Positions 28,858 through 38,534 of a stretch of DNA of 64,000 nucleotides are shown one piece after another. Numbering within the stretch: position 1 is the first letter of the stretch; every line of letters starts with the position of its first letter. The notes beneath the pieces are model-generated. The model was not told the origin of the DNA, searched no databases, and saw only the letters and a list, made by a program, of their open reading frames with translations. Origin of the DNA: Haloechinothrix halophila YIM 93223 (GTDB lineage: Bacteria; Actinomycetota; Actinomycetes; Mycobacteriales; Pseudonocardiaceae); assembly GCF_000504245.1 (NCBI RefSeq), contig NZ_KI632509.1, forward strand, positions 4,305,502 through 4,369,501, written 5' to 3'. A program made the translations under genes and the position numbers.

Positions 28858-30068
28858 TGGCGAGTTGGAACGAGATCAAGGAGTGGTCGGCCGCCGAGAT
28901 CGGTACCGCGGCCGACGTCATGGTCAAGGCCCGCAAAGACCTCGTCGGTCTACAAGAGGAGATCGACGCTTCGGCCACGCCGCGCGAGTGGGAGGGCGAT
29001 GCCGTTGACTCGGCCAAGGCGGCGCTGCGCAAACGCAAGCAGGAGCTGGAGATCATGGCGGCGGAGACCGCCGCGCTCGCCAGCGCACTCGACGGAGCCG
29101 AGCAGGCCGTGCGGTCGCTTCACCGCACGGTTGAGGAACTGGACACAGTTGCTGCCAAACACCAGTTCCGTATCGACAACGGCGAGGTGGTCGATACCGC
29201 CGACGGCGACTCGGAGGAGTTCTGGCTCTCGCGCATGGCCACTCGGACTGAGCTGGTCTCCGGGGTCGCGGGCGTGCTAACCGCTGCCGAGGAGATCGAT
29301 GACGACCTGACGCGCACCATCCAGCGGGTCGTCGATGGGGAACTGGACGACGGCGGCGCGACCACGTTGGCCGACGCGGCAGACGCGGGCGAACAGCGGG
29401 TCGAACTCGATGAGTTCGATGATCAGATCCGGGAAAAGTACCAGGTCTCCCCCGACCCCGACGGCATGACCGAATGGCCGGACGGAGTGACCGGCTGGGC
29501 TTGGGAACAGCTAGGTAACGACAAGAACCAGGTCACCGCCACCGAAGCGGAGATACTCGACGAGCTGCAGCTACACGAGGGCATCCTGGGGGTCAAGGAG
29601 CTGGCCGATATCCGGCAGGACGCGCTACACCGTGGCGAGACCGTTTTCGACGGCGAGGGAATCACCGACGGGCACAGCGACGCGTTCCGGCACGCCTACT
29701 GGAACGCACGCATGGCCCAACGGTTCGGCGACGAGTGGGCAGCCGAATTCGCCACCGCGCACGAACGTAACCCGGAGTCGCATGCCACTCCGGTCGCGAT
29801 GGACCTGCACAACAACGAGGTCGGCAGGCGTATCGCCGCCGAGAACCCTGACGCCAGCCCTGAGGAGCTGGTGGGGCTGATCGAGCAAGCGGTCCGCGAC
29901 GGCGAGATGGTAGTCATCGACAACGAGGGCACGGTGGCTCCGAGTGATCAGGTCCAGCACGGCGATACCTACGACACCCGCGACAACCCGTGGCCGACCA
30001 ACAACGAGGACCGTAACGACCACACCACGCCGGACGAACCGTCCACCTATCCAGACGATCGATACTGA
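28857..30068 (+). CDS. Putative type VII-secreted effector with DUF6973 C-terminal domain
   Basis: A 403-residue protein. Residues 1-105 are helical and carry a W-x-G element (Trp45-Glu-Gly47), resembling the WXG/LXG-type N-termini of type VII effectors. Residues about 262-355 match a DUF6973-type domain, with HSDAFRHAYWNARM (273-286), THER-like AHERNPESHA, and MDLHNNEVGR (315-324); the conserved His, Asp and Asn residues suggest a metal or hydrolytic site. The last 35 residues are polar and Asn/Asp/Pro-rich. The domain recurs at the C-termini of polymorphic toxins, but its activity is unproven. No signal peptide is visible. Confidence 0.7.
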   Translation: MASWNEIKEWSAAEIGTAADVMVKARKDLVGLQEEIDASATPREWEGDAVDSAKAALRKRKQELEIMAAETAALASALDGAEQAVRSLHRTVEELDTVAAKHQFRIDNGEVVDTADGDSEEFWLSRMATRTELVSGVAGVLTAAEEIDDDLTRTIQRVVDGELDDGGATTLADAADAGEQRVELDEFDDQIREKYQVSPDPDGMTEWPDGVTGWAWEQLGNDKNQVTATEAEILDELQLHEGILGVKELADIRQDALHRGETVFDGEGITDGHSDAFRHAYWNARMAQRFGDEWAAEFATAHERNPESHATPVAMDLHNNEVGRRIAAENPDASPEELVGLIEQAVRDGEMVVIDNEGTVAPSDQVQHGDTYDTRDNPWPTNNEDRNDHTTPDEPSTYPDDRY

Positions 30069-30073
30069 TCCCC

Positions 30074-30535
30074 ATGCGAATGCTGATCATCATGGCCGTG
30101 CTCGCCGTGGCCTCGGCCTGCTCGTCCAACGGCACAGGAGAGACCTCAGTGGAATTCGACAACACGTTCGCCGATCAGGTCCGGCAGATCAGAGACGAGC
30201 AGACCACCAGGCCGCTGAAGGGGTTGCTGCCCGGTGAGTGGACAGCGGTGGACATCCTCATTGGCCCAGCGAGCGGGGCTCGGGTCGAACGCATCATCGG
30301 CGTGCCGGTCGAACTCGCCGGTGACGGCACGTATGGCGGCGATTACGTCCAGGACGGCAACCTTCTCATCCTGTGGCGCGACGACGAGATCGTGCGAATG
30401 ATCAGCCTTGGCCAACTGGCCGCGCTGCGCGAAGGACGGTACCGCTCCGATGTCACGCTCGCGGGCAAGGATGGCTCGGTTCTGCTGCGCAATCCCGACG
30501 GTTCACCTGCGGATCAGCTGACCGGCGGCCCATAG
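30074..30535 (+). CDS. Small predicted lipoprotein, possible cassette immunity or accessory protein
   Basis: A 153-residue protein with a short signal (MRMLIIMAVLAVASAC) and a lipobox Ala-Ser-Ala-Cys, lipidated on Cys16. The remainder is mostly beta (GEWTAVDILIGPASG, GDYVQDGNLLILWRDDEIVRM) without a family I recognise. It starts 5 bases after the effector gene, on the same strand, so it belongs to the same cassette. A surface lipoprotein next to a secreted effector would suit an immunity role; that is inference. Confidence 0.6.
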   Translation: MRMLIIMAVLAVASACSSNGTGETSVEFDNTFADQVRQIRDEQTTRPLKGLLPGEWTAVDILIGPASGARVERIIGVPVELAGDGTYGGDYVQDGNLLILWRDDEIVRMISLGQLAALREGRYRSDVTLAGKDGSVLLRNPDGSPADQLTGGP

Positions 30536-30576
30536 TCCCGCCGCCGCTGTGCGATGCTCCAGGTCCTGACCAGCCT

Positions 30577-32910
30577 TCAACGTCCGGTTGCCTGGCCACT
30601 GGCGGCGGCGAGCACCGCTTTCTCAACGCCCTTGCGCCATTCCACGTCGCTGCGCCCGCCCTTCGGCCGCAGCGCGAACGAGTCGACGCAGGACGCGCCC
30701 AGCGTGGCGACGCGCGCCCAGCGCACCTCGGCGTCACAGGACCGCAGCGCGTCGGCGACCCGATAGAGCAGCCCGATCCGGTCGGTGGCGCGCAGTTCCA
30801 GCAACACGGTGTCGGCGCCTTCGGTTTCCTCGTCGAACCACAGCACCCTCGGTTCCGCGTGCTGCGGGTGGTCGCCGTAGTCGCGTTCCTTTGACGCCAG
30901 TTGCTCGCCGAGCGCGTCTGGCGCGCTCACCGCTCGGGCGAGCTTCTCCCGCAGCAGCGCCGGATCGGGTGGGGTGCCGAACCGAGGTGATGCGTTGAAC
31001 AGCCCGACCCGCACACCCGCGTGAACGTGCGACGACGCCTGGTGCACTTCGAGGGACTGCAGCGCCAGCGCGCCAGCGGCAGGGGCGAGCAGGTCACCGC
31101 CCGGTGGCGCGGCGATCGCGATGGTGGCGACGTTGCCTTCCGACGTCACCAGCACCTCGCTGCGGCCGGATGACTTGGCGGTTTCGGCGAGCATCCGCTG
31201 CCGGTCGTCGAGGGGCTCTTCGGTGACAAGCGGGCGACCCCGCATGACCTCCTTGCACCGCGCGACCAGCTCCCGCAGCAGCCCCGCCCGCCACTCGCTC
31301 CACACGCCTGGTCCGGTGGCCAGCGCATCGGCCTTGGCGAGTGCGTGCAGCAGTTCGAGCAACACCGGGTTCTCGTCCAGTGTTGCCACGACCCGCTGCA
31401 CCGTCTCCGGCTCGCTGATGTCGCGGCGCAGCGCCGTGTGCGGCAGCAGCAAGTGGTGGCGCACCATCGCGGTGAGGATCTCGACGTCGTCGTCACCGAA
31501 CCCGATGCGCCGCGCCACCTCGGCGGTGATCGCCGCGCCGAGTTCGGAATGGTCGGTGCCACGTCCCTTGCCGATGTCGTGCAGCAGCGCGCCCAGCACG
31601 AGCAGGTCCGGCCTTGACACCGTGGTGGTGAGCGCGGACGCCTCGACGCAGGTCTGCACCAGGTGGCGGTCCACGGTCCAGCGGTGCACCGGCTCGCGGG
31701 GCGGCAAGTCGCGCACCGCGCCCCATTCGGGGAACAACCGCGCCCACAGGCCGGTGTTGTCCAGTGCCTCCACCGCGTCGACGAAGCCTCCGCCCGCGCC
31801 GAGCAGCGCGGTCAGCTCGTGACGCGCCTCAGCAGGCCACGGACTGCGCAGCTCTGGCGCGGAGTCGGCGAGTGTGCGCAGCGCCGCGTAGGTGATGGGT
31901 TTGCCGGTACGCGCCGCCGAGGACGCCACCCGCAGCAGTAACGCGGGATCCTTGGCTGGCAGCGCGCCCTTGGCGAGCGCGACCTCGTTGCCGTGCAGCA
32001 CGACACCTTCGTCAAGTGGTTTGCGGGCCGCACGCAACCCGAAGGCGCGCTTCGGTGCGTCAGCGTTGGCGCGGAGCGCGACGTCGACGGCGTAGCGCAC
32101 CGCTCGTCCCGCACCCGCCAACTCGCGGGCCAACGTGAACCGGTCGTCGAAACCGAGCGTCGCGGCGATCTTGTCGGCCTGCGGCGCGCCGAGGACGTCG
32201 CGGTCACGGCGCAGCTCGAGCCGCAGTTCAGTGCGCACGTCGAGCAATAGCGTGCGGGCGCGGTCCAGCTCGTCGCCGGGCCGGTCAATCAGCTGGGCCG
32301 CCGAGAGCGCGTCCAGCAGTCCGAGGTCGCGCAGCCCGCCGCCGCCGTACTTGAGATCGGGTTCCGCCGACTGTCCGATATCGCCAGTACGCCGCCAGCG
32401 TTCCCGCACCGAGTCGGCCAGCTCCCCGATGCGTTTGCGCGCGGTGCGTTGCCACTGCTCCCGCGCCGCCGTGGCCAGCGACGCGGCGAGATCGGCGTCG
32501 CCCGCGATGTAACGAGCGTCGAGCAACCCCAGTTGGGTGCGCAGGTCCTTGCGGGCCACCGCGAGCGCTTCCGACGTCGTGCGCACCGAGTGGTCGAGAC
32601 CGACGCGGGCGTCCCACAGCGGGTACCACAACGCGTCGGCGACCTCAGCGATCCCTGGGGTGCCGGTATGCACCAGCACCAGGTCGAGGTCCGAGTAGGG
32701 CACGAGTTCCTCGCGCCCGAGGCCGCCGACGGCGACCAGCGCGACACCGGGATGGTCGGTGTCGACGCCGGCCGCCGCCGCGCCTTTCCCCAGCCAGAAC
32801 TCGTAGAGGTTCACCAGCGCCGCACGCAGCGCCGCCGCCCCCAACCTCCCGTTCTTGGTTTTGCTGCCGAGCAGCCGTTCGGCCGCCTCGACAAGCTCCC
32901 CTGCGATCAC
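30577..32910 (-). CDS. glnD: PII uridylyltransferase/adenylyltransferase GlnD
   Basis: A 777-residue GlnD, with the nucleotidyltransferase motif at residues 62-77 (GGLGREELVPYSDLDL), an HD domain (LLHDIGKGRGTDHSE) in the middle and two ACT domains at the end (TIAIAAPPGGDLLAPAA; VLLELRATDRIGLLYRVADAL). It modifies the PII protein on Tyr51 according to nitrogen status; in actinobacteria the modification is adenylylation. The gene is third in amt-glnB-glnD, starting 6 bases after glnB. Confidence 0.95.
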   Translation of the reverse strand: MIAGELVEAAERLLGSKTKNGRLGAAALRAALVNLYEFWLGKGAAAAGVDTDHPGVALVAVGGLGREELVPYSDLDLVLVHTGTPGIAEVADALWYPLWDARVGLDHSVRTTSEALAVARKDLRTQLGLLDARYIAGDADLAASLATAAREQWQRTARKRIGELADSVRERWRRTGDIGQSAEPDLKYGGGGLRDLGLLDALSAAQLIDRPGDELDRARTLLLDVRTELRLELRRDRDVLGAPQADKIAATLGFDDRFTLARELAGAGRAVRYAVDVALRANADAPKRAFGLRAARKPLDEGVVLHGNEVALAKGALPAKDPALLLRVASSAARTGKPITYAALRTLADSAPELRSPWPAEARHELTALLGAGGGFVDAVEALDNTGLWARLFPEWGAVRDLPPREPVHRWTVDRHLVQTCVEASALTTTVSRPDLLVLGALLHDIGKGRGTDHSELGAAITAEVARRIGFGDDDVEILTAMVRHHLLLPHTALRRDISEPETVQRVVATLDENPVLLELLHALAKADALATGPGVWSEWRAGLLRELVARCKEVMRGRPLVTEEPLDDRQRMLAETAKSSGRSEVLVTSEGNVATIAIAAPPGGDLLAPAAGALALQSLEVHQASSHVHAGVRVGLFNASPRFGTPPDPALLREKLARAVSAPDALGEQLASKERDYGDHPQHAEPRVLWFDEETEGADTVLLELRATDRIGLLYRVADALRSCDAEVRWARVATLGASCVDSFALRPKGGRSDVEWRKGVEKAVLAAASGQATGR

Positions 32911-32916
32911 GGGCGC

Positions 32917-34553
<1,637 letters not shown>

Positions 34554-34635
34554 GGTGTCTCCTCGAGACGCACTCGCCTACATGACAATTGGCCCAAAGC
34601 ATGGGAAAGCCATGTTGCGCGGAATGACGCGTGAC

Positions 34636-34673
34636 GTTTCTCTGTCGTGAACCAAGCGACAGGATCTGTTAAC
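34636..34673 (-). promoter_or_regulatory. Probable GlnR operator upstream of amt
   Basis: On the minus strand the downstream half reads GTTCAC, six bases, GAAAC (34652-34636), and the upstream half GTTAAC, six bases, TGTCGC (34673-34656), the two starting 21 bases apart. This fits the GTnAC-n6-GAAAC double box of actinomycete GlnR, which activates amt-glnK-glnD when nitrogen is low. It lies 83 bases before the amt start. The second half of the upstream box is degenerate. Confidence 0.65.
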
Positions 34674-34726
34674 GGTGCGTTTCGCGCATCCGCTGTCCAC
34701 CCCCTGTTCGGATGATGCGGGAGAGC

Positions 34727-35680
34727 ATGACCAGGGATATTGAACCGAGTGCGACGGTTAACGCACCGTCGGTGACCGGCGGTGTGGCCGCGCCCTCGGT
34801 GCTGCGTGCCCTGCGGTGCTCGGTGTGCGGCGCGGAGTTCGCCGAGGCGGGGCGTGCCCTGCGATGCGCCCACGGCCACAGCTTCGACATCGCCAAGCAG
34901 GGCTACGTGAACCTGCTGCACGCGAAAGTGCCCGCTGGCACGGCCGATACCCCGGCGATGGTGGCCGCGCGGGCAGCGTTCCTGGACGCGGGTCACTATG
35001 CGCCGCTCGCGGACGCGGTAGCGCGGGCGGCGGAGGCATCCGCGCGAGTCCCCCGGTCCGGGGGCGCGAGTCCCGACTTCCAGCGGCATGAGTTCCGAGA
35101 TCTGGCGGCGCTGCCCGAACTTGTGCTCGACGCGGGGGCAGGCACGGGCTACTACCTTGCCGCGGCCCTCGACGCGCTGCCGAACGCCGCGGGTCTCGCG
35201 CTCGACCTGTCCGCCGCCGCGTGCCGTCGCGCGGCGCGTGCGCACCCCCGCGCCGCCGCAGCGGTGTGGAACACCTGGGAACCGTTGCCGCTCGCGGACG
35301 GCTGTGCGTCGGTGATGCTGAACGTATTCGCCCCACGCAACGCTGCGGAATTCCGACGGGTGCTGCGCGACGACGGGGTGCTCGTCGTCGTGACACCGAC
35401 GTCATCGCACCTGGCTGAGCTGGGCGAACTCACGCTCGCCGTCGATCCGAGGAAGGACGAGCGGCTGACGGAGGGGTTGTCGCGGCACTTCGACCGGGTT
35501 GACGCTGAGGAGGTCAACTACCCGCTGGAGTTGTCCGCGTCCGAGACACGGACACTGATCGAGATGGGACCGACAGCGCATCACCTCTCCCCCGGCGCGC
35601 TCGACGCGCTACCGGACGCCGTACGGGTCACCGTGTCGTGCACGGTCGCCGTGTACCGGCTTCGGGATGAGGCGGCATGA
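34727..35680 (+). CDS. RlmA-type 23S rRNA (guanine-N1)-methyltransferase
   Basis: A 317-residue methyltransferase; the start at ATG 34727 is chosen because CGGGAGAG lies just upstream (two earlier ATGs are in frame). The N-terminal zinc site is Cys31, Cys34, Cys47 and His51 (CSVC, CAHGH), followed by FDIAKQGYVNLL. The SAM loop is VLDAGAGTGYYLAAAL. RlmA(I) methylates G745 and RlmA(II) G748 of 23S rRNA; the latter gives tylosin resistance in producers. No macrolide genes are nearby, so a housekeeping role is more likely. The stop overlaps the next gene. Confidence 0.87.
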   Translation: MTRDIEPSATVNAPSVTGGVAAPSVLRALRCSVCGAEFAEAGRALRCAHGHSFDIAKQGYVNLLHAKVPAGTADTPAMVAARAAFLDAGHYAPLADAVARAAEASARVPRSGGASPDFQRHEFRDLAALPELVLDAGAGTGYYLAAALDALPNAAGLALDLSAAACRRAARAHPRAAAAVWNTWEPLPLADGCASVMLNVFAPRNAAEFRRVLRDDGVLVVVTPTSSHLAELGELTLAVDPRKDERLTEGLSRHFDRVDAEEVNYPLELSASETRTLIEMGPTAHHLSPGALDALPDAVRVTVSCTVAVYRLRDEAA

Positions 35681-36312
35681 CCGAGTTCAGCGCGGTGTTG
35701 ATCACCGACCCGGAATGGATGTCGGAACGGCTGCGGCTCGCCCGCGCGTTGTATGGCTCGGCGCCGAACCGGGTCCTGGGCACGGTGTGGTGGTACTCGA
35801 CGTCGTCGGTACTGGTCGCACCGCCGTTGGAGGCACTGCTGCACACCGGGCGGGCAGTCGATCCGGCCCTGGACGCCGTGACGCTGCAGATTCACCCGGA
35901 CGGTCGACTGGTCGACGCGCACTCATCCCGCCCGTTCAACGGCGACGCGTCCGCGATGGGCCAGGCGATGGGCGCCGCACTGGCGGCGGCCATCACATCG
36001 GTGTCGTCCGCATGCGGTGCCAGCGAGCGAGCGTTGTGGGCGATCGCGGCGGATTCGATCGCCAACCGGGCGTTGTGGGCGGGTCAAGCCGTCGGTGACG
36101 TCGACCGCGCGTTGGCCGTGGTGGACGCGGTCTCGGACGGCATCGGCTCGGCGCTGCCCCGGCCGCGCTTCGAACGCTACGGCGAGCGCGTCGTGGTGCG
36201 GCGGGTGTCCTGCTGCCTGATCGACAAGGCAACGGGTCTCCCCAAGTGCGCCAGCTGCCCCAACCAGCACCCTGACGAGCGCGCCCACCGCATCCGAGCC
36301 GCCCTGCCGTAG
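35677..36312 (+). CDS. FhuF-like (2Fe-2S)-binding protein
   Basis: A 211-residue protein whose C-terminus carries the FhuF-type cluster motif Cys179-Cys180-x10-Cys191-xx-Cys194 (SCCLIDKATGLPKCASC). The family reduces ferric siderophores at the membrane in the cytosol. The N-terminal part is a weakly conserved Ala-rich domain. It overlaps the rRNA methyltransferase gene as ATGA, so the two are cotranscribed, although no functional link is obvious. No siderophore transporter is near. Confidence 0.75.
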   Translation: MTEFSAVLITDPEWMSERLRLARALYGSAPNRVLGTVWWYSTSSVLVAPPLEALLHTGRAVDPALDAVTLQIHPDGRLVDAHSSRPFNGDASAMGQAMGAALAAAITSVSSACGASERALWAIAADSIANRALWAGQAVGDVDRALAVVDAVSDGIGSALPRPRFERYGERVVVRRVSCCLIDKATGLPKCASCPNQHPDERAHRIRAALP

Positions 36313-36330
36313 GCCCGCTGCCTCCCCACC

Positions 36331-36380
36331 GTGTCCCTCGTTCCGGACGCCGTGTCCCCCGTTCCGGACGCTGTGTCCGA
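36331..36380. repeat. 21-bp tandem repeat array, left (about 2.4 copies)
   Basis: Two full units (36331-36351 and 36352-36372) of the form GTGTCCCYCGTTCCGGACGCY, then a partial GTGTCCGA (36373-36380). The units differ at two positions. They are the reverse complement of the array at 36707-36800 on the other side of the small gene. The array starts 18 bases past the FhuF-like gene stop. Confidence 0.85.
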
Positions 36381-36524
36381 CACTCACGACGTCGTATTCG
36401 GCAGTCGTGCGGACCCAGCTGTTGTGACGTCGTCAGACACGCCACGTCGTTGAGACCCGCACAGGTTTGTCACCACCACCTGCGGGTACGCCGTGACCAC
36501 TACAGCTCCGATCAGGAGGTAACG

Positions 36525-36704
36525 ATGGAGCGCGGAAGCGAGAAGCATTCTCCTCGCCAGGACGAGGCGCTGAAGGAAGAACTCGAAGGCATGATGCGCG
36601 GGGACAAGCCGACGCGTGCGGAAACCTGGCGTGATCCGGAGCCGCCCGCTGAGGACGACCCGGATGTGCCACCGTTCGAGCCGCGCACGAACGCTCCTGA
36701 ATGA
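36525..36704 (+). CDS. Small charged protein of unknown function (59 aa)
   Basis: The ATG at 36525 has a strong AGGAGG site 5 bases upstream (36514-36519). The product is 59 residues, hydrophilic, rich in Glu, Asp, Pro and Arg (EALKEELEGMMRGDKPTRAE; DDPDVPPFEP), with no membrane segment or recognised domain and probably disordered at the end. Third-position GC bias is consistent with coding. It is framed by 21-bp tandem repeats in opposite orientation, beginning 3 bases after its stop on the right side. Confidence 0.6.
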   Translation: MERGSEKHSPRQDEALKEELEGMMRGDKPTRAETWRDPEPPAEDDPDVPPFEPRTNAPE

Positions 36705-36706
36705 CC

Positions 36707-36800
36707 AACACAGCGTCGGGAATGCAGGACACAGCGTCCAGAACGACGGACACAGCGTCGGGAATGCAGGACACGGCGTCAGGAACGTCGGACACGACGT
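36707..36800. repeat. 21-bp tandem repeat array, right (about 4.5 copies)
   Basis: Four full units (36707-36727, 36728-36748, 36749-36769, 36770-36790) plus a 10-base partial unit. The core is GACACAGCGTC, then (G/C/A)GGAA or CAGAA and a variable end; units one and three are identical but for one base. The reverse complement matches the left array. The array runs straight into a 14-bp terminator hairpin at 36801. Confidence 0.87.
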
Positions 36801-36833
36801 AGGACGGCCCCCGGTACTCCCGGGGGCCGTCCT
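36801..36833. terminator. 14-bp perfect hairpin, bidirectional terminator
   Basis: Arms AGGACGGCCCCCGG and its exact complement enclose the 5-base loop TACTC. It lies between the plus-strand 59-residue gene and the end of the minus-strand malate synthase gene (stop at 36857), so it can serve both convergent transcripts. Confidence 0.8.
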
Positions 36834-36856
36834 TGTGCGTTACGTGTGACCGGGCG

Positions 36857-38431
36857 TTACTGAATCCGGTCGTAGGCGGGCAGCGTCAGGAAGTCCGGGA
36901 ATTCGTCCGCCAGCGCCACCTGCTCGAACAGCTCGGCTGCCGGGTCGAGCAGCTCGGTGTCGATCTCACCGGCCAGCTCCTTGCGGGTCTCGGCGAGCAC
37001 CTCACGGACCAGGTCGGCGGTGACCTTCACGCCGCCTTCCAGCTCGACGCCGTTGTTGACCCACTGCCACAGCTGCGAGCGGGAGATCTCGGCGGTCGCC
37101 GCGTCCTCCATCAGGTTGTGGATCGCGGCCGCACCGTTGCCTCCGAGCCAGGACGCGATGTAGCGGACACCGACGTCGACCGCGCCCCGCAGGCCGGCCT
37201 CGGTGCAGGAACCCGGGGTCTCCTCAACGGCGAGCAACTGCTCCGCGGTCACCGAGACGTCCTCGCGCTTGCGGTCGACCTGGTTCGGCTTGTCGCCAAG
37301 AACCTTGTCGAACTGCTCGCGGCACAGCGAGACCATGCCGGGGTGGGCGACCCACGAGCCGTCGAAGCCGTCGTTGGCCTCGCGGTTCTTGTCGTCGGTG
37401 ACCTTGGCATAGGCCTTCTCGTTGACCTCGGGGTCCTTGCTCGGGATGAACGCGGCCATGCCGCCGATCGCCATCGCGCCGCGCTTGTGGCAGGTGCGCA
37501 CAAGCAGCTCGGTGTAGGCGCGCATGAACGGCGCGGTCATGGTGACGGAGTTGCGGTCCGGCAGGGTGAACTTCTGGCCAGCGTCACGGAAGTACTTGAT
37601 CACGCTGAAGAGGTAGTCCCAGCGGCCGGCGTTCAGACCGGCGGCGTGGTCGCGCAGCTCGTAGAGGATCTCCTCCATCTCGAACGCGGCCGGGATGGTC
37701 TCGATCAGCACGGTTGCGCGCACGGTGCCGTGCGGAATGCCCAGCTCGGCCTGCGCATGGGTGAACACGTCGTTCCACAGTCGCGCCTCGAGATGGCTCT
37801 CCATCTTGGGCAGGTAGTAGAACGGTCCGGTGCCCTTCTCGGTCAGGTACTTCGCGTTGTGGAAGAAGTGCAGGCCGAAGTCGACAAGCGCGCCAACGGC
37901 GGTCTCGCCGTCGACGGTGATGTTGCGCTCGGGCAGGTGCCAGCCACGCGGGCGCACCACGATCGTCGGGCGCTCGACGTCGTCGCGGAGCTCGTACTTC
38001 TTCGCGCCGGTGTCCAGTGAGATCGTCTCGCGCGCCGCGTCGTACAGGTTGACCTGGCCGGAGACGACGTTGGACCAGTGCGGAGTGTTGGCGTCCTCCA
38101 GGTCGGCCAGCCACACCTTGGCACCGGAGTTCATCGCGTTGATGGTCATCTTGCGGTCGGTCGGACCGGTGATCTCGACGCGACGGTTGCGAAGCGCCTC
38201 CGGGGCGCCGGCAACCTGCCAGTCACCCTCGCGGACGTCCTTGGTCTCCGGCAGGAAGTCGAGCTTGCCCACCTTGGCGGCCGCGTTCCTGCGGTCGGTG
38301 CGCGCACGGACCAGCTCGTTTCGCCGTGCGGCGAACGCCTTGTGCAGCTCACCGACGAAGGCGAGCGCCTCGGGGGTCAGGATCTCGTCGCCTCGCTCGA
38401 CGGGGCCGCCCAGGACACGAACATCAGTCAT
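36857..38431 (-). CDS. aceB: Malate synthase A
   Basis: A 524-residue malate synthase A, condensing glyoxylate with acetyl-CoA to malate. The start is ATG 38431, behind GGAGAGA. Family landmarks: DLEDANTPHWSNVVSGQ near residue 110, RPRGWHLPERN, and the catalytic region GRWDYLFSVIKYF with PFMRAYTELLVRTCHKRGA. The gene is divergent from an IclR-family regulator and shares with it paired operator-like sites. With no isocitrate lyase in view, its glyoxylate most likely comes from purine breakdown. Confidence 0.95.
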   Translation of the reverse strand: MTDVRVLGGPVERGDEILTPEALAFVGELHKAFAARRNELVRARTDRRNAAAKVGKLDFLPETKDVREGDWQVAGAPEALRNRRVEITGPTDRKMTINAMNSGAKVWLADLEDANTPHWSNVVSGQVNLYDAARETISLDTGAKKYELRDDVERPTIVVRPRGWHLPERNITVDGETAVGALVDFGLHFFHNAKYLTEKGTGPFYYLPKMESHLEARLWNDVFTHAQAELGIPHGTVRATVLIETIPAAFEMEEILYELRDHAAGLNAGRWDYLFSVIKYFRDAGQKFTLPDRNSVTMTAPFMRAYTELLVRTCHKRGAMAIGGMAAFIPSKDPEVNEKAYAKVTDDKNREANDGFDGSWVAHPGMVSLCREQFDKVLGDKPNQVDRKREDVSVTAEQLLAVEETPGSCTEAGLRGAVDVGVRYIASWLGGNGAAAIHNLMEDAATAEISRSQLWQWVNNGVELEGGVKVTADLVREVLAETRKELAGEIDTELLDPAAELFEQVALADEFPDFLTLPAYDRIQ

Positions 38432-38465
38432 ACGAACTCTCTCCAAGCCACGGGGTTACTGCGCG

Positions 38466-38502
38466 TCTCTACATAACGGACTATAGTTTCTGCATTACGG
38501 AA
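38466..38502. promoter_or_regulatory. Paired operator-like sites between aceB and the IclR gene
   Basis: Two copies of a 16-base sequence begin 21 bases apart: TCTCTACATAACGGAC (38466-38481) and TTTCTGCATTACGGAA (38487-38502), matching at 12 of 16 positions. The second fits the imperfect palindrome TTYCGTAWTACGRAA that also occurs before hyi and allB. They lie 35 and 14 bases upstream of aceB and iclR-side regions, suited to repression by the IclR protein. Confidence 0.55.
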
Positions 38503-38534
38503 CAACAACGTGGGGCTCGGCGAAAGGAGTCGGC

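Noticed and set aside
34727-35680. Macrolide self-resistance methyltransferase
   Set aside because: RlmA(II) enzymes can do this, but no polyketide or sugar genes surround it and the partner gene is FhuF-like.
36331-36800. Possible CRISPR array
   Set aside because: The 21-bp units abut directly without unique spacers, and no cas gene is present.
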